A stretch of 64,000 nucleotides of DNA from contig NZ_ATVL01000010.1 of assembly GCF_000420705.1 (NCBI RefSeq), positions 62,001 through 126,000 on the forward strand, given 5' to 3'. Within the stretch, counting starts at the first letter, position 1, and the number at the start of each line of letters is the position of its first letter. Positions 25,662 through 34,189 of this stretch are shown piece by piece. The notes under the pieces are model-generated. The model had not been told where the DNA came from. It was given only the letters and a program-made list of their open reading frames with translations, and ran no database searches. Source of the DNA: Hymenobacter norwichensis DSM 15439 (GTDB lineage Bacteria > Bacteroidota > Bacteroidia > Cytophagales > Hymenobacteraceae). The translations under genes and the position numbers were made by a program.

Positions 25662-26426
25662 TTACTCCCAGATGCAGTTCGCTTCGGTTAGGATGATGGG
25701 CTGACCATCGGTAATTACAATGGTATGCTCGTGTTGGGCTACAAAGCTGTTGTCTTTAGTCGTCATAGTCCATCCATCGCTGAGCTGATGAGCCAAGGAT
25801 GCCCGAGTGGAAATAAAGGTTTCCACAGCCACCACCGAGTTCTTCTTGAAGCGCTTCAGATTATAACGGTCGTAGTAGCAGGGTATTTCTGAGGGCTCTT
25901 CGTGCAGGCTGCGACCAATACCGTGCCCCACCAGATTCTTGATAACCCGAAAACCTGCCTTGCGCGCCTCACCCTCGATTAGCCCACCAATGTCCGCAAT
26001 CCGGACGCCGCCACGAATGCGGCTAAGGGCAGTGCGCAATATCTGCCGGGAAGCATCTACCAAGGGCTGGTGCTGGTGAATGTCATTTCCGAGCACGAAT
26101 GAACCCCCGTTATCGGCCCAGTAGCCGCCTAGCTCCGCCGATACGTCAATGTTCACCAAATCGCCTTCCTGCAGCACTTTATGCGCTGATGGGATGCCGT
26201 GCGCTACTTCGTTGTTGACGCTAATGCACGTCCAGCCTGGGAAGCCATACGCCAGCCGCGGAGCCGATTTGGCACCTAACGCGGCTAGTAGCTGGCCCCC
26301 ATATTCGTCCAGCTCCTTGGTGGTCATGCCGGGCTGCGCATAATCACGCATATGTTTCAGGGTGGTGCCAACTGCTTCGCTAATATGCTGAAGACCAGTT
26401 AAATCTGCTTGGGAGCTGATAGACAT
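25662..26426 (-). CDS. map: Methionine aminopeptidase, type I
   Basis: A 254-residue dinuclear metalloprotease removing initiator Met. Substrate-binding His in SVNNEVAHGIP; metal ligands in NIDVSAELGGYWADNGG (two Asp), GHGIGRSLHEEP (His) and AVETFIS plus the C-terminal HEHTIVIT region (Glu). Standard type I length with no N-terminal extension. It pairs functionally with def at 9.5 kb. A TATCCTTTG sequence just upstream (26431-26439, minus) may be a relaxed -7 box. Confidence 0.93.
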   Translation of the reverse strand: MSISSQADLTGLQHISEAVGTTLKHMRDYAQPGMTTKELDEYGGQLLAALGAKSAPRLAYGFPGWTCISVNNEVAHGIPSAHKVLQEGDLVNIDVSAELGGYWADNGGSFVLGNDIHQHQPLVDASRQILRTALSRIRGGVRIADIGGLIEGEARKAGFRVIKNLVGHGIGRSLHEEPSEIPCYYDRYNLKRFKKNSVVAVETFISTRASLAHQLSDGWTMTTKDNSFVAQHEHTIVITDGQPIILTEANCIWE

Positions 26427-26580
26427 AGGGCAAAGGATAAAAGCTTACTCTGTACTACTGTGGTAGAGCCTTGGCAAGTTACCGCAAGGAAAACGACCAT
26501 AAGCAGCTTTTCCTTGCAAAGCCAATAAACAGTGGCCCCGCCAGTTAGTTGCGGGCCCCAGGCGACTAGCAGCCATTCAA

Positions 26581-27549
26581 TTACCCTTTCCAGCGGCCTT
26601 CTGAGCGTGGCCGGCCGGTGGTAATTTCCTCTTTGGATTCGCCTTCGGGTACTTCGCGGGTTTCAATGCGTACGGCGTGGGCTTTGGGTTGCACTTTTTG
26701 CCCGAAGGCATCGGCAAATTCCTGGGTGAATTCGGCCCCGAAGAAGATAATCAACGACGAGTAGTTCACCCACAGCAGCAGCACGATGGCCGAACCTGCC
26801 GCCCCGAAAGCCGAGCCTGGGTTGGATTGGGCGATGTAAAAGGAAATCAAATACTTACCTAGCAAAAAAAGTAGCGCGGTAATAAATGCGCCCACGCCCA
26901 CGTCGCGCCAGCGGATAATAGCATCGGGCAGGAACCGGTAGATAAGGGCGAACAGCAACGACGTGATAAAGAGCGACAAGCTGAAATCAACCAAGCGAAT
27001 CAAAATCAGCGTGACTTCGGGTAGTAGCCGTTGCAAATAATCAGTAAATACGCTGAGTACGGTGCTGATTACAAAGGAGATAAGCAGCAGCAGTGCTACG
27101 CTCAAAATTAGGCCGAACGACAAGAGCCGGTCGCGCACGAACTGCCAAATACCGTTGCGTGGCTTTACTTTCAGATTCCAGATGTCGTTGATGCTTTCCT
27201 GAAGCGTGACGAAAAACGTGGTAGCGGCAAAAATCAACGTGCCCACACCAATAACAGCCGCCAAGCCGCTCTTTTGCTGCTTAGTGAATTCGGCAATGGA
27301 ATCCTGCAAAAACTTGGCGGAGTCGGCGCCCAGAAATCCTTTCATCTGGCCATATACTTGTCCGGTCACGGCCTCGGCCCCATAAATGGCGCTAGCAGCC
27401 GTAATGACAATGATGAGCAGCGGCGGCAGCGAGAAAATGGTGTAGTACGACAAGGCCGCTGAATGGCGCAACGAGTTGTTGGTCATGAACTCGGATGCCG
27501 TGGTTTTAAGGGTGCTGACGACATCGGAGAAGCTGTAATGAGTAGCCAT
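26581..27549 (-). CDS. YihY/BrkB family inner-membrane protein
   Basis: A 322-residue protein with about six membrane helices. The motif ASEFMTNNSLRHSAALSYYTIFSLPPLL near the N-terminus and WNLKVKPRNG, then LLLWVNYSSLIIFFGAEF, are diagnostic of YihY/BrkB (formerly misnamed RNase BN). Function is unresolved; suggested transporters or virulence-associated in other species. The start is at MATHYSFSD rather than 25 codons upstream. A charged C-terminal tail follows the last helix. Confidence 0.88.
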   Translation of the reverse strand: MATHYSFSDVVSTLKTTASEFMTNNSLRHSAALSYYTIFSLPPLLIIVITAASAIYGAEAVTGQVYGQMKGFLGADSAKFLQDSIAEFTKQQKSGLAAVIGVGTLIFAATTFFVTLQESINDIWNLKVKPRNGIWQFVRDRLLSFGLILSVALLLLISFVISTVLSVFTDYLQRLLPEVTLILIRLVDFSLSLFITSLLFALIYRFLPDAIIRWRDVGVGAFITALLFLLGKYLISFYIAQSNPGSAFGAAGSAIVLLLWVNYSSLIIFFGAEFTQEFADAFGQKVQPKAHAVRIETREVPEGESKEEITTGRPRSEGRWKG

Positions 27550-27696
27550 ACGTGCGGAGAAATAAAGAAAAAGCGTTGCAGGTAATACGGCCCTGTGGCT
27601 TGTGCGTTGGAAATGAGCAAGCAAAACTCACTTGCTAGTACACTGCAAGCCCAACAATCATTAGGATGGAAGTCTATTTTTTCTTTGTTTAGCTAT

Positions 27697-28539
27697 ATGA
27701 ATATTCCTTTTCTAATGCGCCATCTAGCCGGGCTAGGGCCGGTTCTGGTATTGAGCGGCTTAGCTGCATGTACTTCCGCCACCGACAAGCCCGCTACTGG
27801 TTCGGCTGCCACGCCACGGGCCGATAGTATTTCGTCGTACCCGCCAGCTGAAGGCTTCGACATGGCTGGTTCCGACGCTCGCGCCCAGGCGTTAGCCGAC
27901 CAGGTGATGCGCCAAATGGGCGGCTATCAAGCGTGGCAGCAAGCCCGCCTTTTGGGCTGGGATTTTCTGGATAACTCGTATCAGCTCTGGGACAAGCAAA
28001 CCGGCGACTTTCACTGGCAGAAGGACAGCCTCGTAGCCAACTATAACCTGACTACCAAGCAGGGCCACGCCTACCGTAGCGGCAAGGATATTTCTGACAC
28101 CGAAGACGGTAAAAAGCTGCTAAGCAAAATGTACCCTATCTGGGTGAATAACTCCTGGTGGCTGCTCATGCCGTTCAAGCTAAAAGACTCAGGCGTTACG
28201 CTCACCTACAAAGGGGCTGGTACTTTCATGGATGGCAGCACGCCGGCTGAGGTGCTGAACATGACCTTCAAGAACGTAGGCGTTACGCCCGACAACAAGT
28301 ACGAAGTGCTGGTCAACCCCAAAACCAATTTGGTGGAGGAGTGGGCCTACTTCCCAAAAGCCACCGACGAAAAGCCAGCCTTTCGCCGCCGTTGGATGGA
28401 ATACAAGCAGTACGGCCAACTCAAGCTGGCCACCGACCGCACCGACGGTAAAGACGGCCGCCGCCTCGACCACGTGAGCGTGAGTGCTACTGTGCCCGCC
28501 GGCATCATGGACAGCAAAGTGCCCGTGCAGAAACTATAG
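27697..28539 (+). CDS. Putative outer-membrane lipoprotein, LolA/LppX-like fold
   Basis: A 280-residue protein with a lipobox (SGLAAC). The mature domain runs from QMGGYQAWQQARLLGWDF through YQLWDKQTGDFHWQKDS to VLVNPKTNLVEEWAYF and resembles the DUF6503 group of Bacteroidetes lipoproteins, which are distant relatives of LolA/LppX lipid carriers. The family assignment is from memory of similar sequences; function unknown. Start ATG at 27697; Met at 27715 is also possible. Confidence 0.68.
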   Translation: MNIPFLMRHLAGLGPVLVLSGLAACTSATDKPATGSAATPRADSISSYPPAEGFDMAGSDARAQALADQVMRQMGGYQAWQQARLLGWDFLDNSYQLWDKQTGDFHWQKDSLVANYNLTTKQGHAYRSGKDISDTEDGKKLLSKMYPIWVNNSWWLLMPFKLKDSGVTLTYKGAGTFMDGSTPAEVLNMTFKNVGVTPDNKYEVLVNPKTNLVEEWAYFPKATDEKPAFRRRWMEYKQYGQLKLATDRTDGKDGRRLDHVSVSATVPAGIMDSKVPVQKL

Positions 28540-28636
28540 TGTTGTTCCAAGCAAAGAGAGGAATCCGAGTTGCCGCGTTGAGTGGTTTAACTCTGATTTC
28601 TTTTTTCGCCTGATGCCTAGCATATCGGAAGAGCAA

Positions 28637-29368
28637 CTAGGGCTTCTGAAAGTTCCAGGTTAGCGTTTCAATAGGAGCCTCCCGTAGAGAAGTAGCTAGC
28701 TCGGTATCGTCTTTGAATTGTAGCTGGCGCAGAATGCTAGCCTCCACGCTCACCGTGAAGCTATCCTCCCGGAAAGGCCACGGCGTTACGGTTACGGGGC
28801 GGTTGTCACTAGGGCGCACCACGTCGTAGCGCTGGCCGTCCTGACCGGTATAGATTTCGAGGGCGCGGCTCATTTCGGGCAACTCGTGGCGGCATAGAAT
28901 CAGGCTGAGCCGGTCGCACCAGTGCATGAGGTCGTAGGCTTGCTGGGCTTCCTGCTTGTTGACTTTCAGTTGCTTGCGCCACTGACTTTGGCTGGTTTGC
29001 TGGTCATCGAGGAAGGCATCGGTGGTTTTGTTTTCACCGCGCAGGCTTTCGTAGAGTGTACTCAGGTGCATGCTGGTGAGCAAGCTGCGCCACCGCCCCT
29101 GGAACCGCGCCGCCCGCATCAAACTTTCGGCCTGCTCCAACGAAAACTCTTTCATGGTGAAGTTGGCGGGAGCCCCGGCGGGCGTAAGTCCATAATGCCC
29201 GTCCCAATTGCGCTGCTCATCATCGTGCTGCGCAATGGCTGACAGTAGCCCTACCCACCGGTCGGAGGGGCCGAAGGGCTGCCAGTGCCACGCCAGCTGC
29301 GCCGCCAGCTGCCCGTGGGCCTGCTGGTAGATGATTTGCCAGCCGTCGGCGGTGTAGTTTACTATCAT
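28637..29368 (-). CDS. DUF3891 family protein
   Basis: A 243-residue soluble protein. The opening IIYQQAHGQLAAQLAWHW and LSAIAQHDDEQRNWDG contain conserved His/Asp residues reminiscent of HD-type metal sites, as in DUF3891. The function of the family is unknown. It is transcribed alone on the minus strand, separated from tdh by a GC hairpin. Confidence 0.8.
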   Translation of the reverse strand: MIVNYTADGWQIIYQQAHGQLAAQLAWHWQPFGPSDRWVGLLSAIAQHDDEQRNWDGHYGLTPAGAPANFTMKEFSLEQAESLMRAARFQGRWRSLLTSMHLSTLYESLRGENKTTDAFLDDQQTSQSQWRKQLKVNKQEAQQAYDLMHWCDRLSLILCRHELPEMSRALEIYTGQDGQRYDVVRPSDNRPVTVTPWPFREDSFTVSVEASILRQLQFKDDTELATSLREAPIETLTWNFQKP

Positions 29369-29437
29369 GTGGTGCAGGTGCGGGTTCTAAAACAGGAACG
29401 CAGCACAGGCACAGAGGTTTCTAGAACGCCTTATACC

Positions 29438-29469
29438 GCAACGCCCCACCAGGTTTGGTGGGGCGTTGC
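29438..29469. terminator. GC-rich hairpin downstream of tdh
   Basis: 14-bp perfect stem GCAACGCCCCACCA with TGGTGGGGCGTTGC and a 4-base loop. No T-run on either side, so termination would be of non-canonical type. Confidence 0.6.
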
Positions 29470-29498
29470 AATGCACGAGTAGATGGTGATTGTCAGAA

Positions 29499-30482
29499 TT
29501 ACTGAAGCACTACGGCTTCTTTCAAGTGCAGCAGCATGTCGTCGGTCATTTTATCCAGGGTGAATTGCGGCTGCCAGCCCCAATCCTGGCGGGCCTGGGT
29601 GTCGTCGATGCTGGCGGGCCAGGAGTCGGCAATCCGCTGGCGCGAATCGGGCTGGTAGGTGGTTTGGAACTCGGGATAGTGGCGCTGGATGCTGGCGGTA
29701 ATTTCGGCCGGCGAAAAGCTCATGGCCCCTAGGTTGTAGCTGCTGCGCACCGTTAGGTTGTCGGCGGGGGCGTGCATCAAATCCAACGTAGCCTTCAATG
29801 CATCAGGCATGTACATCATGGGCAGGTAGGTGTCTTCCTTCAAGAAGCACTCGTAGGGCTGGCCGGCCACGGCTTTGTGATAGATGTCCACGGCGTAGTC
29901 GGTGGTGCCGCCGCCGGGCAAGCTCTTGTAGCCAATGAGGCCGGGGTAGCGCAAACTACGGATGTCGAGCCCGTGCTTGCGGAAGTACCATTCGCACCAC
30001 TGCTCCCCGGCCAGCTTGCTGATGCCATACACCGTGTTGGGGTTCATGATGGTGAGCTGCGGCGTATTCTGGCGCGGCGTATCGGGCCCAAATACGGCAA
30101 TGCTGCTCGGCCAATACACCTGCTGCACGCCTAGGTCCACGGCGGCATCCAGCACGTTGAACAGGCCGTCCATGTTCAGCTGCCAGCCAAACTTTGGGTT
30201 CTTCTCGGCCGTGGCCGACAATAAGGCCGCCAGATGATATACTTGCTTGGGTTTGTACTGGCGCACCACTTCTTCCAACCGAGGCTTATCGAGCACATCT
30301 AGTAGTTCAAATGGGCCGGCCTGCTGTACTTCTACATCCTTGGGGGTGCGTACATCGGCGGCTACCACGTTGCTGGCACCGTACAGTTGCCGCAGTTCCT
30401 GAGTGAGCTCCAGGCCCAGCTGGCCCCCGGCCCCGATAACAAGAATAGTGTCAGAGGTAGGCGAGGTGGGACGGGTTTCCAT
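29499..30482 (-). CDS. L-threonine 3-dehydrogenase, SDR (epimerase-like) type
   Basis: A 327-residue NAD enzyme oxidising threonine to 2-amino-3-ketobutyrate. Rossmann GAGGQLGLELT; catalytic Ser in WPSSIAVFGP and YxxxK in VYGISKLAGE. The stretch YPGLIGYKSLPGGGTTDYAV and CFLKEDTYLPMMYMPDAL is characteristic of the UDP-galactose-epimerase-like threonine dehydrogenases rather than sugar epimerases. Its partner kbl is at 45.3 kb. The start METRPTSP is chosen because a TATCTTTG box lies just upstream. Confidence 0.88.
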   Translation of the reverse strand: METRPTSPTSDTILVIGAGGQLGLELTQELRQLYGASNVVAADVRTPKDVEVQQAGPFELLDVLDKPRLEEVVRQYKPKQVYHLAALLSATAEKNPKFGWQLNMDGLFNVLDAAVDLGVQQVYWPSSIAVFGPDTPRQNTPQLTIMNPNTVYGISKLAGEQWCEWYFRKHGLDIRSLRYPGLIGYKSLPGGGTTDYAVDIYHKAVAGQPYECFLKEDTYLPMMYMPDALKATLDLMHAPADNLTVRSSYNLGAMSFSPAEITASIQRHYPEFQTTYQPDSRQRIADSWPASIDDTQARQDWGWQPQFTLDKMTDDMLLHLKEAVVLQ

Positions 30483-30512
30483 ACGAGAGGGGTTGGGTGA
30501 AGATGGGGGCCG

Positions 30513-30520
30513 CAAAGATA
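30513..30520 (-). promoter_or_regulatory. -7 promoter box TATCTTTG of threonine dehydrogenase
   Basis: TATCTTTGCGG on the minus strand, 31 bases upstream of the METRP start codon. Confidence 0.6.
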
Positions 30521-30610
30521 ACGGGACCGGACGGTTTCGTAGTGGAGCTGCCTGCAACCTCTTCTACGGAAATAGTACCTTCCCTGTGTCTTGCTATTCT
30601 TTCTGTTCTT

Positions 30611-31687
30611 ATGTCTATTTCACTGCTCCGGTACCCAATGGTGTGTTTGATAGTTTGCCTGTTGCCTAGTTGGGGGCAGGCGCAAACCACTGTTCCGAAG
30701 CCGCCAATGGTGTACCGCAACCTTGTAATGGAAGGCGGCGGTATCCGGGGTATTGCGTACGGCGGGGCACTGGCCGAACTGGAAAAGCAGGGAGTCTTGG
30801 CTGGTATTCGGCGGGTAGGCGGCACATCAGCAGGGGCTATTCAGGCGGCCCTGCTGGCAGTGGGTTATTCTCCGCAAGAAATCATTGAGGTAGTGAACCA
30901 GACGCCCGTGCAGCGCCTCAACGACGGCCGCCTCATTTTCTTTGGAGGGAGCACCCGCCTAGTGAAGCAATACGGCTGGTATCGTGGCGACCAATTCACG
31001 AAATACCTCGGCGAGCTGGTGCAGCGCAAAACTCAGAACCCCAACCTCACGCTCGGCCAACTGCATGCCTTGGTGCAAGCCAACCCCACCCGTTACCGCG
31101 ACCTATACACTACCGGTACCAACCTCACCACCCAGCGCGTACAGGTGTTCAGCTACGAAACCCACCCCGACTTGCGTGTGGCCGACGCCGTACGCATCAG
31201 CATGAGCATTCCGCTGTATTTCCGGGCTGTACTGCTCGACAAACAAGGCCACGTGGTGCGCCAGCCCACCAAAGGCCAGGAAGTGGACGTATTGGTGGAC
31301 GGCGGCCTGTTGGCTAATTATCCCATCAATCTGTTCGATGATGCCCGGTACTTATCGTCGGGTGAGGCGGCCGGTTTCTTCTTTAACCCCGAAACCCTGG
31401 GTTTGCGCCTTGACCGGGCCGAGCAAATACCCTACGACACCCTACCCGGTGGCCGGCGGCAACTGGCGCCCTACCAGATTCAGGATTTCGGCTCTTATAT
31501 GGGCGCGCTCTACACCGTGGCTATCGAAAATCTCAATGCTCCGCACGCCGAGGATTGGGTGCGAACCGTCAGCATCAGCACCCTTGGCTTCAACCCCAAA
31601 ATCAAGCGCGTTTCCGATACCCAAAAGCAGCAGCTCATGGACAGTGGCCGACGCGGCGTACAGGCGTTTTTTGCGGTGCGCCATTAA
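30611..31687 (+). CDS. Secreted patatin-like phospholipase
   Basis: A 358-residue protein with a Sec signal (about 1-25, ending SWGQAQ). Patatin core: oxyanion loop EGGGIRGIAYGG, nucleophile elbow GGTSAGAIQ (Ser) and catalytic Asp in VDGGLLANYP. It is expected to hydrolyse acyl esters of lipids in the periplasm or outside the cell. The start is at the Met opening the signal peptide; the longer frame upstream lies in the promoter region shared with tdh. A second, cytosolic patatin is at 46.7 kb. Confidence 0.87.
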   Translation: MSISLLRYPMVCLIVCLLPSWGQAQTTVPKPPMVYRNLVMEGGGIRGIAYGGALAELEKQGVLAGIRRVGGTSAGAIQAALLAVGYSPQEIIEVVNQTPVQRLNDGRLIFFGGSTRLVKQYGWYRGDQFTKYLGELVQRKTQNPNLTLGQLHALVQANPTRYRDLYTTGTNLTTQRVQVFSYETHPDLRVADAVRISMSIPLYFRAVLLDKQGHVVRQPTKGQEVDVLVDGGLLANYPINLFDDARYLSSGEAAGFFFNPETLGLRLDRAEQIPYDTLPGGRRQLAPYQIQDFGSYMGALYTVAIENLNAPHAEDWVRTVSISTLGFNPKIKRVSDTQKQQLMDSGRRGVQAFFAVRH

Positions 31688-31747
31688 AGAACAGGCATCC
31701 ACGAAACGGGATGTGCTGAAACTACTGGAGCGCGTGAGTAGCAGAGC

Positions 31748-31788
31748 AAATCCAGAATTGCTGAAAAGGACGCAGCGATTCTGGATTT
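31748..31788. terminator. Hairpin after the patatin gene
   Basis: AAATCCAGAATTGCTG (31748-31763) pairs with CAGCGATTCTGGATTT (31773-31788) with one G-T pair; 9-base loop, no long T-run. Confidence 0.55.
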
Positions 31789-31842
31789 GTGGGATGAAAA
31801 AATCAAGAACAACGGTGTGTTAGCTACGTTGCGCCCTAACGC

Positions 31843-34095
31843 TTAGCTCGGCAGAATCTTGTCGGGAGTGAGGGGCAAGGAGCGGAACCGCCGACCGGTG
31901 GCATGGTACACAGCATTGGTAATGGCCGCCGGCGTACCTACGCATCCAATTTCGCCAATGCCTCGCGCACCCAACTCGCTAATGTGCGGATCGGGGATGT
32001 TAAGCCATTCCACCTGAATATTGGGGGTGTCAGCCATGCTCGGGACGTGGTAGTCGGCTAAGTTGCGAACTACGGCACGGCCGTTGTGCGGGTCGTAGTG
32101 AGTTTCCTCCATCAAGGCTGCTCCTAGGCCCATAGCTACGCCCCCAATAATCTGAGAATGCGCGGTTTTGGGGTTCATCAATCGGCCTACGTCGTATACG
32201 GCGCACAATTGAGCCACCCGGATGGTACCAGTCAGTTCGTCTACGCGCACCTTCACGAACACCGCTCCAAACGAATAGAACGAATATTTTTCTCGCTCGT
32301 CGCCGGGTTTGGCTTCGCCTTCGGCTTCCAGGGAAGGTAGCTTGGCCCGCCGCAGAATGGTTGCGTAATCCTCGCCTTGTGTGGGAGCCGTGGTGCGCAC
32401 TAGCCGTCCGTCGCGCGGTTCTACAGTGTCTTCCGTTGCCCCATACAGCGGCGACTGCGCATCACGAATAGCAAGGCGCTTGAGAGCCCCCAGCACGTTG
32501 CGGCAGGCAGCCAGTGCAGCCGGCCCGATGGTGGCCGTAGTGGCCGAGCCACCGCTGGTGGGCGCGGCTGGCAGCGCAGAGTCGCCTAATTCAAAGCGCA
32601 CTCGCTCCACTGGCAGCCCCAGCCCATCAGCACTGATTTGGCGGAAGATGGTGTACGCGCCGTTGCCTAGCTCGTGCGTGGCGCTTTGTACTAGGGCGCG
32701 GCCATCGGCAAACAGAGTGGCTTTAGCCTTAGCCGGGCGGCGGGCCGCCGGGTACATAGTGGTAGCCATGCCGTAGCCGATGAGGTTGTTGCCCTCACGC
32801 ATAGAGCGGGGCTTAGGATTGCGTTTGTCCCAGCCAATCATTTCCTGGCCGCGGGCGTAGCACTCGCGCAGGTGCTTGCTGCTCCACGGCTTGCCGGTTT
32901 CCGGGTTTTGCTCGGCGTAGTTGCGCAGGCGCAGTTCCACCGGGTCCAAGTTCAACTCGGCCGCTAGCTCATCTATAGCGCACTCTAGCGCCCAGCCGCC
33001 CACCGTTTCGCCGGGGCCGCGCATAGGACAAGGCGAGGGCAAATGCAGATGGCTCAGTTGGTGTGCAAAACCCAGATTTGGCACTGCGTACATCATGCGC
33101 GAAACCCGGGCGCAGGGCTCAGTGTAGCCACTGGACTGGGAAGCGTGGGTTTGGGTGTCGTGTTGCAGAGCCGTAAGTTTACCGTCGCGGGTGGCCCCGA
33201 GGGCGAGGGTTTGGCGGGTGGCAGCGCGCTGGCCAGCCACAGCAAACATATCCTGCCGCCGCCACTCAATCTTGACCGGCCGCTTCACTACTCGTGCGGC
33301 CATTACCGTAATCAAAGGCGGCGCAAACAGCCAGCCTTTCGAGCCAAACGCCCCCCCAATAAACGGGCAGACAACATGGACGTTTTCCTTGGGTAAGCTT
33401 AGCGAGTGCGATACCACTTCCTGCATGTTTTCGACGCCGCGGGTGGTGTCGTAGAGGGTCAGGAAGTCGGTGCCGTTGCGTGTTTCCCAGCGGGCAATGC
33501 TAGCCAGTTGCTCAATTGGATTGTGGTGCGTGATACCCGACTCATATACCTGGGTCAGCTTCACAGGGGCAGCTGCCAGCGCGGCTTTAGGGTCACCTAC
33601 AGTTACTTGCAGCTTCTCTTCCTTATTGCCAGTGAACGTTTCGGGTAGCGTCCGGCGGCTGGAAGAATCTATGGTCAGTTCGGGTGGGCGCTGCTCATAT
33701 GTGATGCGCACCAGATTGGCTGCGTGCCGGGCTCGTTCTAGGGTGTCGGCTACTACCACGGCCAAGGGTTGCCCAGCATACTCCACAGTGGCATCTTGCA
33801 GGGGCTGGCGGGTTTCCGTAATGCCGCCCTCGCCCCGAAACAAAGAGCCGTTGACTTTCTCGGGAAAGGGTTGAAGGCGGGGGGCGTTTTCGTGCGTAAG
33901 CACCGCTAGCACGCCAGGCGCTTGCAGTGCCTCCGCACTGTCGATAGTACGCACCGTGCCGTGGGCCACTGCACTGCTCACAATGGCCCCGTAGGTGAGG
34001 CCCGGCACATCCCACTCGGCGCTGTAGCGCGCCGCGCCGGTTACTTTCAGGCGACCATCTACTCGGTCGAGCGGTTTTCCGGTTACTTCTACCAT
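31843..34095 (-). CDS. Molybdenum hydroxylase large subunit (PaoC/YagR-like)
   Basis: A 750-residue xanthine dehydrogenase-family catalytic subunit binding the molybdopterin cofactor. It begins GKPLDRVDGRLKVTGAARYSAEW, has the substrate/Mo region FIGGAFGSKGW and CPMRGPGETVGGWALE, and ends with the catalytic Glu in ARGIGEIGCVG. It is the last gene of a minus-strand operon in the order 2Fe-2S, FAD, Mo subunit, as in E. coli paoABC, a periplasmic aldehyde oxidoreductase. No signal peptide, so it would be co-exported with the Tat-bearing small subunit. No XdhC/PaoD chaperone gene nearby. The substrate is unproven. Confidence 0.9.
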   Translation of the reverse strand: MVEVTGKPLDRVDGRLKVTGAARYSAEWDVPGLTYGAIVSSAVAHGTVRTIDSAEALQAPGVLAVLTHENAPRLQPFPEKVNGSLFRGEGGITETRQPLQDATVEYAGQPLAVVVADTLERARHAANLVRITYEQRPPELTIDSSSRRTLPETFTGNKEEKLQVTVGDPKAALAAAPVKLTQVYESGITHHNPIEQLASIARWETRNGTDFLTLYDTTRGVENMQEVVSHSLSLPKENVHVVCPFIGGAFGSKGWLFAPPLITVMAARVVKRPVKIEWRRQDMFAVAGQRAATRQTLALGATRDGKLTALQHDTQTHASQSSGYTEPCARVSRMMYAVPNLGFAHQLSHLHLPSPCPMRGPGETVGGWALECAIDELAAELNLDPVELRLRNYAEQNPETGKPWSSKHLRECYARGQEMIGWDKRNPKPRSMREGNNLIGYGMATTMYPAARRPAKAKATLFADGRALVQSATHELGNGAYTIFRQISADGLGLPVERVRFELGDSALPAAPTSGGSATTATIGPAALAACRNVLGALKRLAIRDAQSPLYGATEDTVEPRDGRLVRTTAPTQGEDYATILRRAKLPSLEAEGEAKPGDEREKYSFYSFGAVFVKVRVDELTGTIRVAQLCAVYDVGRLMNPKTAHSQIIGGVAMGLGAALMEETHYDPHNGRAVVRNLADYHVPSMADTPNIQVEWLNIPDPHISELGARGIGEIGCVGTPAAITNAVYHATGRRFRSLPLTPDKILPS

Positions 34096-34100
34096 TTTTC

Positions 34101-34184
34101 TGAGCTGTTAGCTATTAGCCGGTAGCTGTTAGCTTTTTAAGTATTTGTTGCTTGTCCATCATGACAGTCATCAGCTAACCGCCC
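34101..34184. repeat. AGCTGTTAGC-type repeats between Mo and FAD subunit genes
   Basis: GAGCTGTTAGC, GTAGCTGTTAGC and the inverted ATCAGCTAACCG fill most of the 94-base spacer within this operon. The words match those of the rimO-bshC spacer at 15232-15377. Confidence 0.6.
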
Positions 34185-34189
34185 TGTAC

